Origin: Clostridiales bacterium
GTDB taxonomy: Bacteria > Bacillota > Clostridia > Peptostreptococcales > Anaerovoracaceae
NCBI GenBank assembly: GCA_009778945.1
Contig: WRFF01000028.1
Location: 1 to 14,475 of the forward strand
Direction of reading: 5' to 3'
Length of the DNA: 14,475 bases
Shown here in pieces: positions 7,338 through 14,301 of this stretch. The position numbers were made by a program, and so were the translations under genes. Numbering within the stretch: the first letter of the stretch is position 1; each line of letters opens with the position of its first letter. A model generated the notes under the pieces. That model searched no databases. It had not been told where the DNA came from and saw only the letters and a program-made list of their open reading frames with translations.

Positions 7338-7758
7338 TCACTAACGCCCTGAGCGCGAGAAGATAAGAGCCGCCGCCGAAACCCGCGATAAGCCCTTTGC
7401 AGACCGGCGCGATAAGCGAGGTGTGCCGGAAGGATTCGCGCGCCGTCACATTCGAGAGGTGTACCTCCACGACCGGCGCGGGGATCGCCGCAATCGCGTC
7501 GCGGATCGCGACCGACGTGTGCGTATAGGCGCCCGCGTTCAGCACGATTCCGTCCGCGCCGCCCGCTTGCTGGATTGCGGTGACGATTTCCCCTTCCACA
7601 TTGCTCTGGAAGAAACTGACCTCACACGCGAGTTCGGCCGCGAGGGCCGAGATGTGCGTTTCGATTTCCGCGAGGGTCTCCGTCCCATAATGGTCCGGTT
7701 CGCGCGTTCCGAGCAGATTGAGATTGGGGCCGTGAATAATTGCGATTTTCTTTGTCAT
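7327..7758 (-). CDS. aroQ: Type II 3-dehydroquinate dehydratase
   Basis: It catalyses 3-dehydroquinate to 3-dehydroshikimate, step three of the shikimate pathway, by the type II (dodecameric, anti-elimination) mechanism. The 143-residue length is normal. Visible motifs are IIHGPNLNLLGTREPDHYG with R19 and the catalytic Y24, NAGAYTHTSVA, EVHLSN with the catalytic-pair histidine, and RESFRHTSLI. An ATG at 7767 overlaps the pheA stop, but AGGA lies directly against it and about nine bases from the ATG at 7758. The family normally starts M-K/T-K-I, so 7758 is preferred. It sits between pheA and the sanA-like gene with essentially no gaps. Confidence 0.96.
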   Translation of the reverse strand: MTKKIAIIHGPNLNLLGTREPDHYGTETLAEIETHISALAAELACEVSFFQSNVEGEIVTAIQQAGGADGIVLNAGAYTHTSVAIRDAIAAIPAPVVEVHLSNVTARESFRHTSLIAPVCKGLIAGFGGGSYLLALRALVSAE

Positions 7759-7759
7759 A

Positions 7760-8896
7760 TCAAGCATTCCTGTAACATCCGATCACTTCAAAATATTCCG
7801 TCGCGTTCGCCGCGTGCGTGAGCGCCTCTCGCATCTTCGGGTCGTCAATATTGCCGCCCAGTTCCGCGAAGAAACGATAGGACTGCGGGGACGCTGTGGG
7901 CCGCGATTCGATGCGCGTCAGATCAAAACCGCCCGCCATAAAAGGAAGCAGCGCTTCACAGAGCGAACCCGAACGATGTGCCGCCGCGAAGGAGACCGAG
8001 ATCAGATCGCTCTCCGCGCCGTATTCCGGCTGCGCCGCGATGACGACAAACGACGTGCGGTTTGTATCCGAATCCATGATGTCCTCGGCGAGGATCTCGA
8101 GGCCGTTGTGCGCGGCGGCGATCCGGGAACCGATTGCCGCGGTATGCTCGCCGTCCGCAGCCGCCGCCTTTGCGGCCGCGACCGCCGTATTGCTCGTCGC
8201 AATCAGGTCCCATGGCTTATCCAAAAGGTAACGCCTGCACTGGCGGAAGCCTTCCGGATGCGAATAGACTTCGCGGACGCCTTTCAGTTCCATACCCGGT
8301 TTCGCGAGCAGGCATTGTTTTACGTCGATCCAGGTGCGTCCGACGATATAACACCCGTAGCTGCGCAGAAGGTCGTAGGTCTCGCCGATCGCACCCGTGC
8401 GTGAATTTTCGATCGGCAGCACCCCGTAGTCGGCCAAGTCGTCCTTCACCTGACGGAAGACGTCTTCAAAATATTCGGCGTGAGAGAGCGCGGCGTCGGG
8501 GAAAAGTTTGACCGCCGCCTGCTCGCCCCAGGCGCCCGGCGCGCCCTGCCAGACACAACGGACATTCTGTGTCTTGTGCGGCTTGGCCGGCGGCAAAAAT
8601 TCCGGCGATTCGATGTGAAACGTCAGCTTTCGCTGATAGGCGCGGCTGAGCGCCATCAGCGTGCGCATCAGCATCGTCACTTCGCCGGTCAAATCCTTAT
8701 CCACCAGCGCCGTTGCCGCGCCGACGACCTGCTCCTCGCGCGTCGGATCGTAGATCGCCATATTATGCGAGACCTTATGCTCCGAGATTTCCTGCGAGAG
8801 TTCCATGCGCTGTTCAAACAGCCGCACAATCTCCTGATCGATTCCGTCAATGACCTCGCGGAATACGGTGATTTCTTTATCCTGGTTTCCTGCCAT
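7760..8896 (-). CDS. pheA: Bifunctional chorismate mutase / prephenate dehydratase (P-protein)
   Basis: It converts chorismate to prephenate and then phenylpyruvate, the branch to phenylalanine. Residues about 8-90 form an AroQ-type chorismate mutase with R13, R30, K41, D50, R53-E54 and Q88, matching the E. coli active-site pattern. Residues about 112-287 form the prephenate dehydratase domain (WQGAPGAWGEQAA, PIENS, SHPEGFRQC). Residues about 298-376 form the ACT domain with the ESRP motif (330-333) that binds phenylalanine for feedback inhibition. The catalytic TRF motif reads T281-S282-F283: the threonine is kept but arginine is replaced. An in-frame GTG exists at 8926, but AAGGAG lies six bases ahead of the ATG at 8896, so I chose the latter (378 residues). 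It follows aroF by 34 bp. Confidence 0.95.
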   Translation of the reverse strand: MAGNQDKEITVFREVIDGIDQEIVRLFEQRMELSQEISEHKVSHNMAIYDPTREEQVVGAATALVDKDLTGEVTMLMRTLMALSRAYQRKLTFHIESPEFLPPAKPHKTQNVRCVWQGAPGAWGEQAAVKLFPDAALSHAEYFEDVFRQVKDDLADYGVLPIENSRTGAIGETYDLLRSYGCYIVGRTWIDVKQCLLAKPGMELKGVREVYSHPEGFRQCRRYLLDKPWDLIATSNTAVAAAKAAAADGEHTAAIGSRIAAAHNGLEILAEDIMDSDTNRTSFVVIAAQPEYGAESDLISVSFAAAHRSGSLCEALLPFMAGGFDLTRIESRPTASPQSYRFFAELGGNIDDPKMREALTHAANATEYFEVIGCYRNA

Positions 8897-8930
8897 TCCC
8901 TGCTCCTTCTTGTTCTCTCTGCTCACTTAG

Positions 8931-9956
8931 CTACTCCATTATCGCGGCGCGCACCCGCTCTATACGGCGCATGAGCGCGTCGAAAACCATCGGCGTGATC
9001 GACTGCTGCCCGTCGCAGAGCGCGCAGGACGGCTGATCGTGTACTTCGATAACGAGGCCGTCCGCGCCCGCCGCCGCCGCCGCCAGCGCCATCGGCTCCA
9101 CCAGGTCCCAGTAGCCCGTCCCGTGGGACGGATCTACCATGACCGGAAGATGGGAGCGTTTCTTTAGCACCGGCACCGCCGACAGATCGAGCGTATTGCG
9201 CGTCGCCGTCTCAAAAGTCCGGATGCCGCGCTCGCAGAGGATCACCTGCGCCTTGCCCGCCATCAGCAGGTAATCCGCGGCCATAAGCATTTCCTCGATC
9301 GTGCTCGACGGGCCGCGCTTGAGCAGCACCGGCTTGCCGAGGCGTCCCACCTCGCGCAGCAACGTGAAATTTTGCATATTGCGCGCGCCGACCTGGATAA
9401 CGTCCACATCGCGTTCAAAATCGGACAGGTATTCCGGCGACATGATCTCCGTCAGAATGGGCAGGCCCGTCTTGCGGCTCGCGATTTTCAGAAGCTCAAG
9501 CCCGTCAAGGCCGAGGCCCTGAAAGGAATACGGCGACGAGCGTGGCTTGAACGCGCCCCCGCGCAGCATCCCCGCGCCGGAACGCTTCACATCCTGTGCG
9601 ATCTTCAGCACCTGTTCCTCGCTTTCGACCGAACAGGGCCCCGCCGCAACCAGGAAATTCCCGGCGCCGACGCGTACGGGTTCCGCGCCGCCCGGCCCGG
9701 CGATCTCCACCACGGAATCGATCGGATGGAAGTGGCGGCCGCTGAGTTTGTACGGTTCGGAAACCCGGATGACGTTCTCGACGGCGTCGTTCCGCATGAG
9801 CGCCTCCGCGTCAATCGAGGCGACGTCCCCGACAAGCCCGAAGACGCGCTTTTCCTCTCCGACGATCTCCCTCGCACTCACACCGCGTGCTTCTATTCCT
9901 TTGATGAGGGTTTCCACCTCTGCGTCCGTTGCGCGTTCGCTGATTACAACGATCAT
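8931..9956 (-). CDS. aroF: 3-deoxy-7-phosphoheptulonate (DAHP) synthase, type I-beta with N-terminal ACT-like domain
   Basis: It condenses PEP and erythrose-4-phosphate to DAHP, the first step of the shikimate pathway. The 341-residue protein has a ferredoxin-like N-terminal domain (about 1-70), as in the Thermotoga-type enzyme where it mediates tyrosine/phenylalanine feedback. A TIM barrel follows, with AGPCSVES (metal-ligand C108), RGGAFKPRSSPYSFQG, GARNMQNF, LKRG, CERG, DPSHGTG (metal histidine) and EVHD. All expected metal and substrate residues appear present. The ATG overlaps the aroE stop as ATGA (9953-9956), so translation is probably coupled. The symbol is used for function; aroG or aroH could equally be assigned. 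Confidence 0.95.
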   Translation of the reverse strand: MIVVISERATDAEVETLIKGIEARGVSAREIVGEEKRVFGLVGDVASIDAEALMRNDAVENVIRVSEPYKLSGRHFHPIDSVVEIAGPGGAEPVRVGAGNFLVAAGPCSVESEEQVLKIAQDVKRSGAGMLRGGAFKPRSSPYSFQGLGLDGLELLKIASRKTGLPILTEIMSPEYLSDFERDVDVIQVGARNMQNFTLLREVGRLGKPVLLKRGPSSTIEEMLMAADYLLMAGKAQVILCERGIRTFETATRNTLDLSAVPVLKKRSHLPVMVDPSHGTGYWDLVEPMALAAAAAGADGLVIEVHDQPSCALCDGQQSITPMVFDALMRRIERVRAAIME

Positions 9957-10828
9957 TTTTTCTGTGTCAATTCCTTTCTAAGCGCAGCATAGGCCGCTCC
10001 ATAATATTCCGGTGTAAGCAGCGTCTGCGCGGGTGCGATCCCAAACAGGGCGTCCGAAAGCAGCCCCTGCCACACGAGCATCGAGAGGCCGTTTTCCGCG
10101 CGCAGGCCGCACGCCCGCGCAGCGGCGAGCAATCGCGTCTCCGCCGGCGTGTACACGAGGTCATAGACAAACGCCTGCGCCGGCAAGCCATTCAAAAATG
10201 ACAGATCCGCAAAATCTTCCGTCATGCCGGTCATTCCCAGCGGCGTCGCGTTGAGGAAGAGATCCGCGCCGCGCAGTGTCTGCGCTGTCGGCATTCCGAG
10301 GAAAGCGCCGGGCAGGATCGCTTCCGCCTTTTCTTTGCTTCGCCCAAGGATACGCACTTCACGCGCGCCCTCGGCAGCCGCTTTGCGCGCGATGCCGCGC
10401 GCCGCGCCGCCGGTTCCGAAGACGCAGACGACAGCGTCTTTATATTCCGCGCCGAAGCTCTGAAGCGCCTTCAGAAGTCCTCCCATGTCCGTGTTGTAGC
10501 CGACCATGCGGCCCTCTTCGCGCACGACCGTGTTGACGGCGCCCGCCAGCGCCGCGTCGCCGCGCGCCTCCGGCAGCAGCGCGTAAACGCGCTCCTTGTG
10601 CGGGATCGTCACATTGAAACCGTCAAGTTCCGTATCCGAGAGGAAAGCGGCGAGCGCCTCGGGCGTGACGCGCTGTTTTTCATAACTTGCCTGCACGCCG
10701 ATTTTCTCGTAGAAGTCGACCGCTTTATAGACCGTCCGATGCAAAAGCGGGGACAGCGAATGCCCGACCGGATCCCCGATCACCGCAAACCGTTTGGTTC
10801 TCATTTGGCTGTTTTCGCCGTTTTCCAT
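9953..10828 (-). CDS. aroE: Shikimate dehydrogenase (NADP+)
   Basis: It reduces 3-dehydroshikimate to shikimate with NADPH, step four of the pathway. Visible are GDPVGHSLSP (18-27) for substrate binding, NVTIPHK with the catalytic K78, YNTDMGG with D114, the Rossmann motif FGTGGAARG (137-145), LGRSKEKAE in the cofactor-specificity loop, and NATPLGMTG. The length of 291 is slightly long because of an eight-residue N-terminal extension. The ATG at 10828 has GAGG five bases upstream and is my choice. The internal ATG at 10804 would give the more usual family start but lacks a ribosome binding site. It is the first gene after the 226-bp gap and so probably begins a second transcription unit. Confidence 0.95.
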   Translation of the reverse strand: MENGENSQMRTKRFAVIGDPVGHSLSPLLHRTVYKAVDFYEKIGVQASYEKQRVTPEALAAFLSDTELDGFNVTIPHKERVYALLPEARGDAALAGAVNTVVREEGRMVGYNTDMGGLLKALQSFGAEYKDAVVCVFGTGGAARGIARKAAAEGAREVRILGRSKEKAEAILPGAFLGMPTAQTLRGADLFLNATPLGMTGMTEDFADLSFLNGLPAQAFVYDLVYTPAETRLLAAARACGLRAENGLSMLVWQGLLSDALFGIAPAQTLLTPEYYGAAYAALRKELTQKK

Positions 10829-10905
10829 CTGTTCCTCATCGGATTCCCGTTATTTTTCATATGAGATAGTATACTACACCGCCCGAAACCAGGCGAAAAA
10901 TAACA

Positions 10906-10919
10906 CGGTATTTATACCG
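10906..10919 (-). promoter_or_regulatory. Palindrome over a possible -10 upstream of aroE
   Basis: CGGTATTTATACCG is a perfect inverted repeat with 6-bp arms and a 2-base centre. On the minus strand it contains TATAAA (10916-10911), with a weak TTTCGG about 17 bp upstream. A second possible -10, TATACT, lies at 10873-10868. The placement suits an operator controlling the aroE-aroF-pheA-aroQ unit, but no -35 is strong and the regulator is unknown. Confidence 0.35.
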
Positions 10920-11022
10920 GGTGTGGATGTTTTCCGAAACGCTATTGACAAGAGAAACAATAAATAATGACAAAAAATTGCGGTTGAGAACGAATTATTC
11001 ACAAAAAAACCGAAAAATGATT

Positions 11023-11051
11023 AAAAACAGCGATTTTTTATATAAAAATCG
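11023..11051 (-). terminator. Candidate terminator downstream of aroK
   Basis: Arms CGATTTTT (11031-11038) and AAAAATCG (11044-11051) are perfect inverted 8-mers around a TATAT loop, starting four bases after the aroK stop. On the minus strand they are followed by GCTG and five T residues. The stem is AT-rich and therefore weak, so partial read-through into aroE is likely. The rest of 10829-11054 is AT-rich and holds no gene. Confidence 0.4.
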
Positions 11052-11054
11052 TTC

Positions 11055-11588
11055 TTAACCGAAGAAAAGTGGCAAAAATTCGGTAAGGCGGTATACAGCC
11101 TCGGCGAATGTGCCATCTGCGTCAAAGGTTTTGTCCGCCCAGCGCGGATAGAGTCCCTTGCGAGCCTCCCAAAGCTCCTGAAACCGCGCCGGATCCGCAA
11201 GAAGAGGCCTTCCGCCTTCCGTAGCGCAGGTTTCTTGAAGCGCTTCCGGACTGCGATAAATATAAAGGATCGTGCCGATGCTTTGCAGGATTTCCCTGTT
11301 TTCAGGCCTCGTGACCACACCGCCGCCCGTCGCGAGAATAAGAGGGCCGCAGCCTGAATTTTCAAGCTCTCCCGCTTCAGTTGCAATCGTACGAAGCGCT
11401 GCTGTCTCCCGTTTCCGGAATCCGCCCTCTCCCTCCGTCTCAAAGATCTCCGGAATAGGCAGGCCGGTGTCCTGGACAATGCGCTCGTCCGCATCCAAAA
11501 ATAACGCACCCGTACGCTCCGCCGCCGCCTTTCCGAGACAGCTTTTTCCGCTGCCCGGCATCCCGATAAGGACGACATTTTTTCGCAT
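11055..11588 (-). CDS. aroK: Shikimate kinase
   Basis: It phosphorylates shikimate to shikimate-3-phosphate with ATP, step five of the pathway. The 177-residue length is normal. Visible motifs are the Walker A GMPGSGKS (9-16), DADE with D32/D34 for magnesium and shikimate, FRKRE with R58, the shikimate-binding GGG (88-90), and GRPLL with R127 in the lid. It starts 13 bp after aroC with a GAGGG site about ten bases upstream. It is the last gene before the AT-rich gap and probable terminator. Confidence 0.96.
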   Translation of the reverse strand: MRKNVVLIGMPGSGKSCLGKAAAERTGALFLDADERIVQDTGLPIPEIFETEGEGGFRKRETAALRTIATEAGELENSGCGPLILATGGGVVTRPENREILQSIGTILYIYRSPEALQETCATEGGRPLLADPARFQELWEARKGLYPRWADKTFDADGTFAEAVYRLTEFLPLFFG

Positions 11589-11601
11589 TATCGAAGGGCC
11601 C

Positions 11602-12693
11602 TCATATCTGTTCGCCTTCCCGCATCAGATCCAAAAGCGCGATGGCAAGGCAAGCTTCGACGACAGGGACCGCCCGGGGTACGATACAGGGGTCGTGACG
11701 GCCGGAGAGTTCCAGTATCGTCTCGGAAAGCGTTTCCATATCCACCGTGTGCTGCGGCAGGCCGATCGAAGCGGTCGGCTTGATAGCAGCGCGGACAAGG
11801 ATCGGCGCCCCGCTCGCGATACCGCCGAGAATACCGCCGTTCTTGTTGGTTCGGCTTACGATTTTGCCGTCCTCCAATTCGAGCGGATCGTTTGCCTCGC
11901 TTCCGAGCAGTTCCGCAAAACGGAAGCCCGCGCCGAATTCCACGCCTTTTACGGCGGGCACGGAGAAGAGCAGATGCGCAACGCGGCTTTCGACCGAGTC
12001 AAAAAACGGTTCGCCCGTTCCCGCAGGGACGCCGAAACAGGCGGCCTCTATCACACCGCCGACCGAATCCTGCTCCTCTTTCGCGAGGAGAATTGTTTCC
12101 TTGAAAACCGCCTCCATATCGTCCGCGCAGGGAAAGTCTTTCTGCGCAATCTCCCGCAGCGCCTGTTCGGCCCATACCGCCTGTGTTTCCGTCAGGCCAG
12201 TCAGTTTTATGGTATCCGAAACACCGCCGATCGCCTGAATGCGCGCGAATATCTCCACGTCATCCTGCAGCAGGATTTGTTTCGCAATTGCGCCGGCAAA
12301 GACAAGGCCGGTCGTCAGCCTGCCGGAAAAACGCCCGCCTCCGCGCAGATCCGCGTGAACGCCATATTTCAGCAAAGACGTCCAGTCCGCATGGCCCGGG
12401 CGCAGCGCCGAAGGATAATCTTGCGAGCGGGTATCGGTATTTCGGAAAATGCAGGCAATCGGCGCGCCGGTCGCAACGCCGTCCTTCACGCCGCTGAGGA
12501 TCTCCGGTATATCCGGTTCCGTACGGGGCGTCGCGTATTCGCTGCGCCCGGGCGCGCGGCGCGCAAGCTCCCGATCGATCAGCGCTCTGTCAAGCCGCAG
12601 TCCGGCCGGCACGCCGTCGACAACGACGCCTACCGCAGAGCCGTGCGATTCTCCGAAAATCGTAACGCAAAAGGTAGTGCCAAACGTATTCAT
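11602..12693 (-). CDS. aroC: Chorismate synthase
   Basis: It converts 5-enolpyruvylshikimate-3-phosphate to chorismate using reduced FMN, the final step of the common pathway. The 363-residue length is normal. Family signatures are all present: FGESHG (13-18), ATPRTEPDIPEILSGV, RPGHADW (about 98-104), RGGGRFSGRLT (active-site and FMN region), and SGRHDPCIVPRAVPVVEA near the C-terminus. The ATG overlaps the aroA stop as ATGA (12690-12693), with AAGG about seven bases upstream. Confidence 0.97.
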   Translation of the reverse strand: MNTFGTTFCVTIFGESHGSAVGVVVDGVPAGLRLDRALIDRELARRAPGRSEYATPRTEPDIPEILSGVKDGVATGAPIACIFRNTDTRSQDYPSALRPGHADWTSLLKYGVHADLRGGGRFSGRLTTGLVFAGAIAKQILLQDDVEIFARIQAIGGVSDTIKLTGLTETQAVWAEQALREIAQKDFPCADDMEAVFKETILLAKEEQDSVGGVIEAACFGVPAGTGEPFFDSVESRVAHLLFSVPAVKGVEFGAGFRFAELLGSEANDPLELEDGKIVSRTNKNGGILGGIASGAPILVRAAIKPTASIGLPQHTVDMETLSETILELSGRHDPCIVPRAVPVVEACLAIALLDLMREGEQI

Positions 12694-14213
12694 TTTCTGA
12701 CCTTCTCTTTCTCTTCTTTCTCAAAATCCTGCCAAAACCCGGGATAGGATTTGCGCACGCTGTCCGCGCCTGTCAGATACACCGCGCCCCGGCATCCGAT
12801 CGCGGCCACGGCGACCGCCATCGCAATGCGATGATCGCCGTGCGCGTCCGCCTTCCCGCCGGGAAGGCCCGCGCCGTACGGGCTTTTTCCGTCGCCGGCG
12901 CCTCGGACAACCAGCGTATCGCCCTCTTCCCACGCGTCCGCGCCGAGACCTGACAACTCCCGTGCAAGCGCCGAAAGCCGATCGCTCTCCTTCAGGCGCA
13001 GCCGGCCCGCGTGTTCGAACCGCGTCTCGCCCTGCGCGAAACAGGCCAACGCCGCAAGCGGCGGCACGATATCCGGTATATCGCGCGCATCAATTACCGT
13101 GCCGTGAAACCCGCTGTCGGGTGAAATTGCACGGAAATGGCTTTGCGGCTCATCCGTCGCAATTTCCATCTGTGTCCACTCCACCGAGATTCCCATCCGG
13201 CGCAGGATTTCCGTCACGCGCCGGTCGCCCTGCGCGCTGTCCTCCCGCAATCCCGACACGGACACAGACCGTCCCAGCGCGCCCGCGCAGAGAAAGAACG
13301 CCGCCTGCGACCAGTCGCCTGCGACGGAATAATCTGTGGGCCGGTAGTTCTGTCCTCCGGGTATTTCATACAGGTCATAAGTGCTGAGGACATTAGCCGT
13401 AAGGGTCTCCCCGGTGATCCCGCCTTGCACTTCCCAAACACTTGCGGGTGAGCGCAAGTCGGTCAGCGATTCTATCTCGCGCATCCCCCGTTCGTATACC
13501 TGTACACCAAAAGCGCGCAACACCTCCAGCGTCAGCGCCACATAATCCGCCGATTCAAGCGGGGAAGTCAGGACAATTGTACTGTCCCCGCGTGCAAGCG
13601 GAAGCGCAAACAGCAATCCGCTCACGAACTGCGAACTCACGTCGCCGGAAAGCGCATAAGTTCCCGCGCGAAGCTTTCCTGAAATCCGGATCCCTTCGGA
13701 ACCCCGTTCCATCTGTACACCGTGTTCCGGGAAGAGCCGCTCATACGCCTCCATCGGGCGTTCCGGCAGCCGGCCACGCCCTGCGAAAAGCCAATCCCCG
13801 CCGACGGCGGCTGCAATCGGTAATAAAAAACGCAACGTCGATCCGGATTCCGCACAGTCGATCACGCGCTCTTCCGCAGGTTCCGCGCTTCCCGTTCCTT
13901 TTGTTGATTTTATTTTCTCTGCTTCATCCGCAGCTTCACCACCCGTAAAACCCGCAGCTTCGCCGTCTACAAAATCTGCCGCGTCGCCGCCCGCAAGAAC
14001 CGCCGCAATCTGCGCAATGCCCACCCGGGTCGCCCGGATATCTTCGGAATTCCCGGGATCGTCCACATTCGCGCCCGCCGCTTCGCCGCCCGCGAGGGCC
14101 GCGCAAATCAACGCGCGATGGCCGAGGCTTTTGGACGGCGGGATCTTTACCGTTCCCGCCGGGAAACGGTCTATTCTTTTTTCAGGAGCGTTCATCATTG
14201 GATCGCCCATCAC
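12690..14213 (-). CDS. aroA: 5-enolpyruvylshikimate-3-phosphate synthase with internal repeat insertion
   Basis: It transfers enolpyruvate from PEP to shikimate-3-phosphate, step six. Visible motifs are VKIPPSKSLGHRAL (22-35), NSEDIRAT, DCAESGSTLRFLLP (119-132), SSQFVSGLLFALPL, GDWSQAAFFL, DARDIPDIVPPLA, RLKESDRL and GDHRIAMA. At 507 residues it is about 70 longer than usual. Most of the excess is a segment at about 72-116, rich in G/A/D/E, between the first helical unit and DCAESGST; it contains an 8-residue tandem repeat. I chose the GTG at 14213 because it overlaps the preceding mini-ORF stop by 4 nt (GTGA) and aligns with the start of the upstream repeats. The ATGs at 14210, 14198 and 14195 are alternatives, and none has a good ribosome binding site. 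Confidence 0.93.
   Translation of the reverse strand: MMGDPMMNAPEKRIDRFPAGTVKIPPSKSLGHRALICAALAGGEAAGANVDDPGNSEDIRATRVGIAQIAAVLAGGDAADFVDGEAAGFTGGEAADEAEKIKSTKGTGSAEPAEERVIDCAESGSTLRFLLPIAAAVGGDWLFAGRGRLPERPMEAYERLFPEHGVQMERGSEGIRISGKLRAGTYALSGDVSSQFVSGLLFALPLARGDSTIVLTSPLESADYVALTLEVLRAFGVQVYERGMREIESLTDLRSPASVWEVQGGITGETLTANVLSTYDLYEIPGGQNYRPTDYSVAGDWSQAAFFLCAGALGRSVSVSGLREDSAQGDRRVTEILRRMGISVEWTQMEIATDEPQSHFRAISPDSGFHGTVIDARDIPDIVPPLAALACFAQGETRFEHAGRLRLKESDRLSALARELSGLGADAWEEGDTLVVRGAGDGKSPYGAGLPGGKADAHGDHRIAMAVAVAAIGCRGAVYLTGADSVRKSYPGFWQDFEKEEKEKVRK
13928..13999 (-). repeat. 24-bp tandem repeat (three units) inside aroA
   Basis: Three contiguous 24-bp units (13928-13951, 13952-13975, 13976-13999) encode 8-residue units VLAGGDAA, DFVDGEAA and GFTGGEAA (the codon frame is offset by about two bases from these coordinates). 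The last two units in the protein agree at 17 of 24 bases. The related motif ALAGGEAA occurs earlier in the same protein (residues 39-46), and the first unit shares GCGGGCGGCGA and GCGGC with it, suggesting the insert grew from that segment. Confidence 0.75.
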
Positions 14214-14257
14214 AAATCACTTACCACAGAATTATTCATCCTTGAATCACTCGTCAT
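14210..14257 (-). CDS. Mini-ORF 2 between aroB and aroA (15 aa)
   Basis: ATG at 14257 overlaps the stop of mini-ORF 1 (ATGA). The predicted peptide is MTSDSRMNNSVVSDL, ending in TGA at 14210, where it overlaps the aroA GTG (GTGA). It differs from mini-ORF 1 at five residues. It has the same caveat: the reading frame is exact, but whether it is translated is unknown. Confidence 0.4.
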   Translation of the reverse strand: MTSDSRMNNSVVSDL

Positions 14258-14301
14258 AAATCACTCGTCACAAAATCATTCATCTTTGAATCACTCGTCA
14301 T
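14214..14301 (-). repeat. Two tandem 44-bp repeats at the aroB-aroA junction
   Basis: Unit 1 is 14301-14258 and unit 2 is 14257-14214 on the minus strand. They agree at 38 of 44 positions and all six differences are transitions. The next 31 bases, which are the first codons of aroA (14213-14183), match unit 1 without gaps at 21 of 31 positions, so the aroA start looks like a third, older copy. Each unit begins with a start codon overlapping the previous stop. Confidence 0.85.
14254..14301 (-). CDS. Mini-ORF 1 between aroB and aroA (15 aa)
   Basis: ATG at 14301 overlaps the aroB TGA (ATGA). The predicted peptide is MTSDSKMNDFVTSDL, ending in TGA at 14254. There is no clear ribosome binding site, so translation would rely on ribosomes terminating at aroB. 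The peptide may have no function of its own. The frame is certain; its expression is inferred. Confidence 0.4.
   Translation of the reverse strand: MTSDSKMNDFVTSDL

Noticed and set aside
7759..7767. aroQ start at the ATG at 7767 overlapping pheA
   Set aside because: The AGGA sequence abuts that ATG but is well spaced for the ATG at 7758, which also matches the usual AroQ N-terminus.
8897..8926. Longer pheA starting at the GTG at 8926
   Set aside because: The AAGGAG site is correctly spaced for the ATG at 8896, while the GTG has no ribosome binding site and the extra ten residues are not part of the mutase fold.
10829..11054. T-box or amino-acid attenuator ahead of aroE
   Set aside because: I could not find a T-box core sequence, nor a leader peptide with a run of aromatic codons.
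11272..12747. Long open frame (491 codons) on the plus strand opposite aroK and aroC
   Set aside because: It is antisense to two genes with full family signatures. Its translation is Arg/Pro-rich with no recognisable domain, as expected for a shadow frame in GC-rich DNA.
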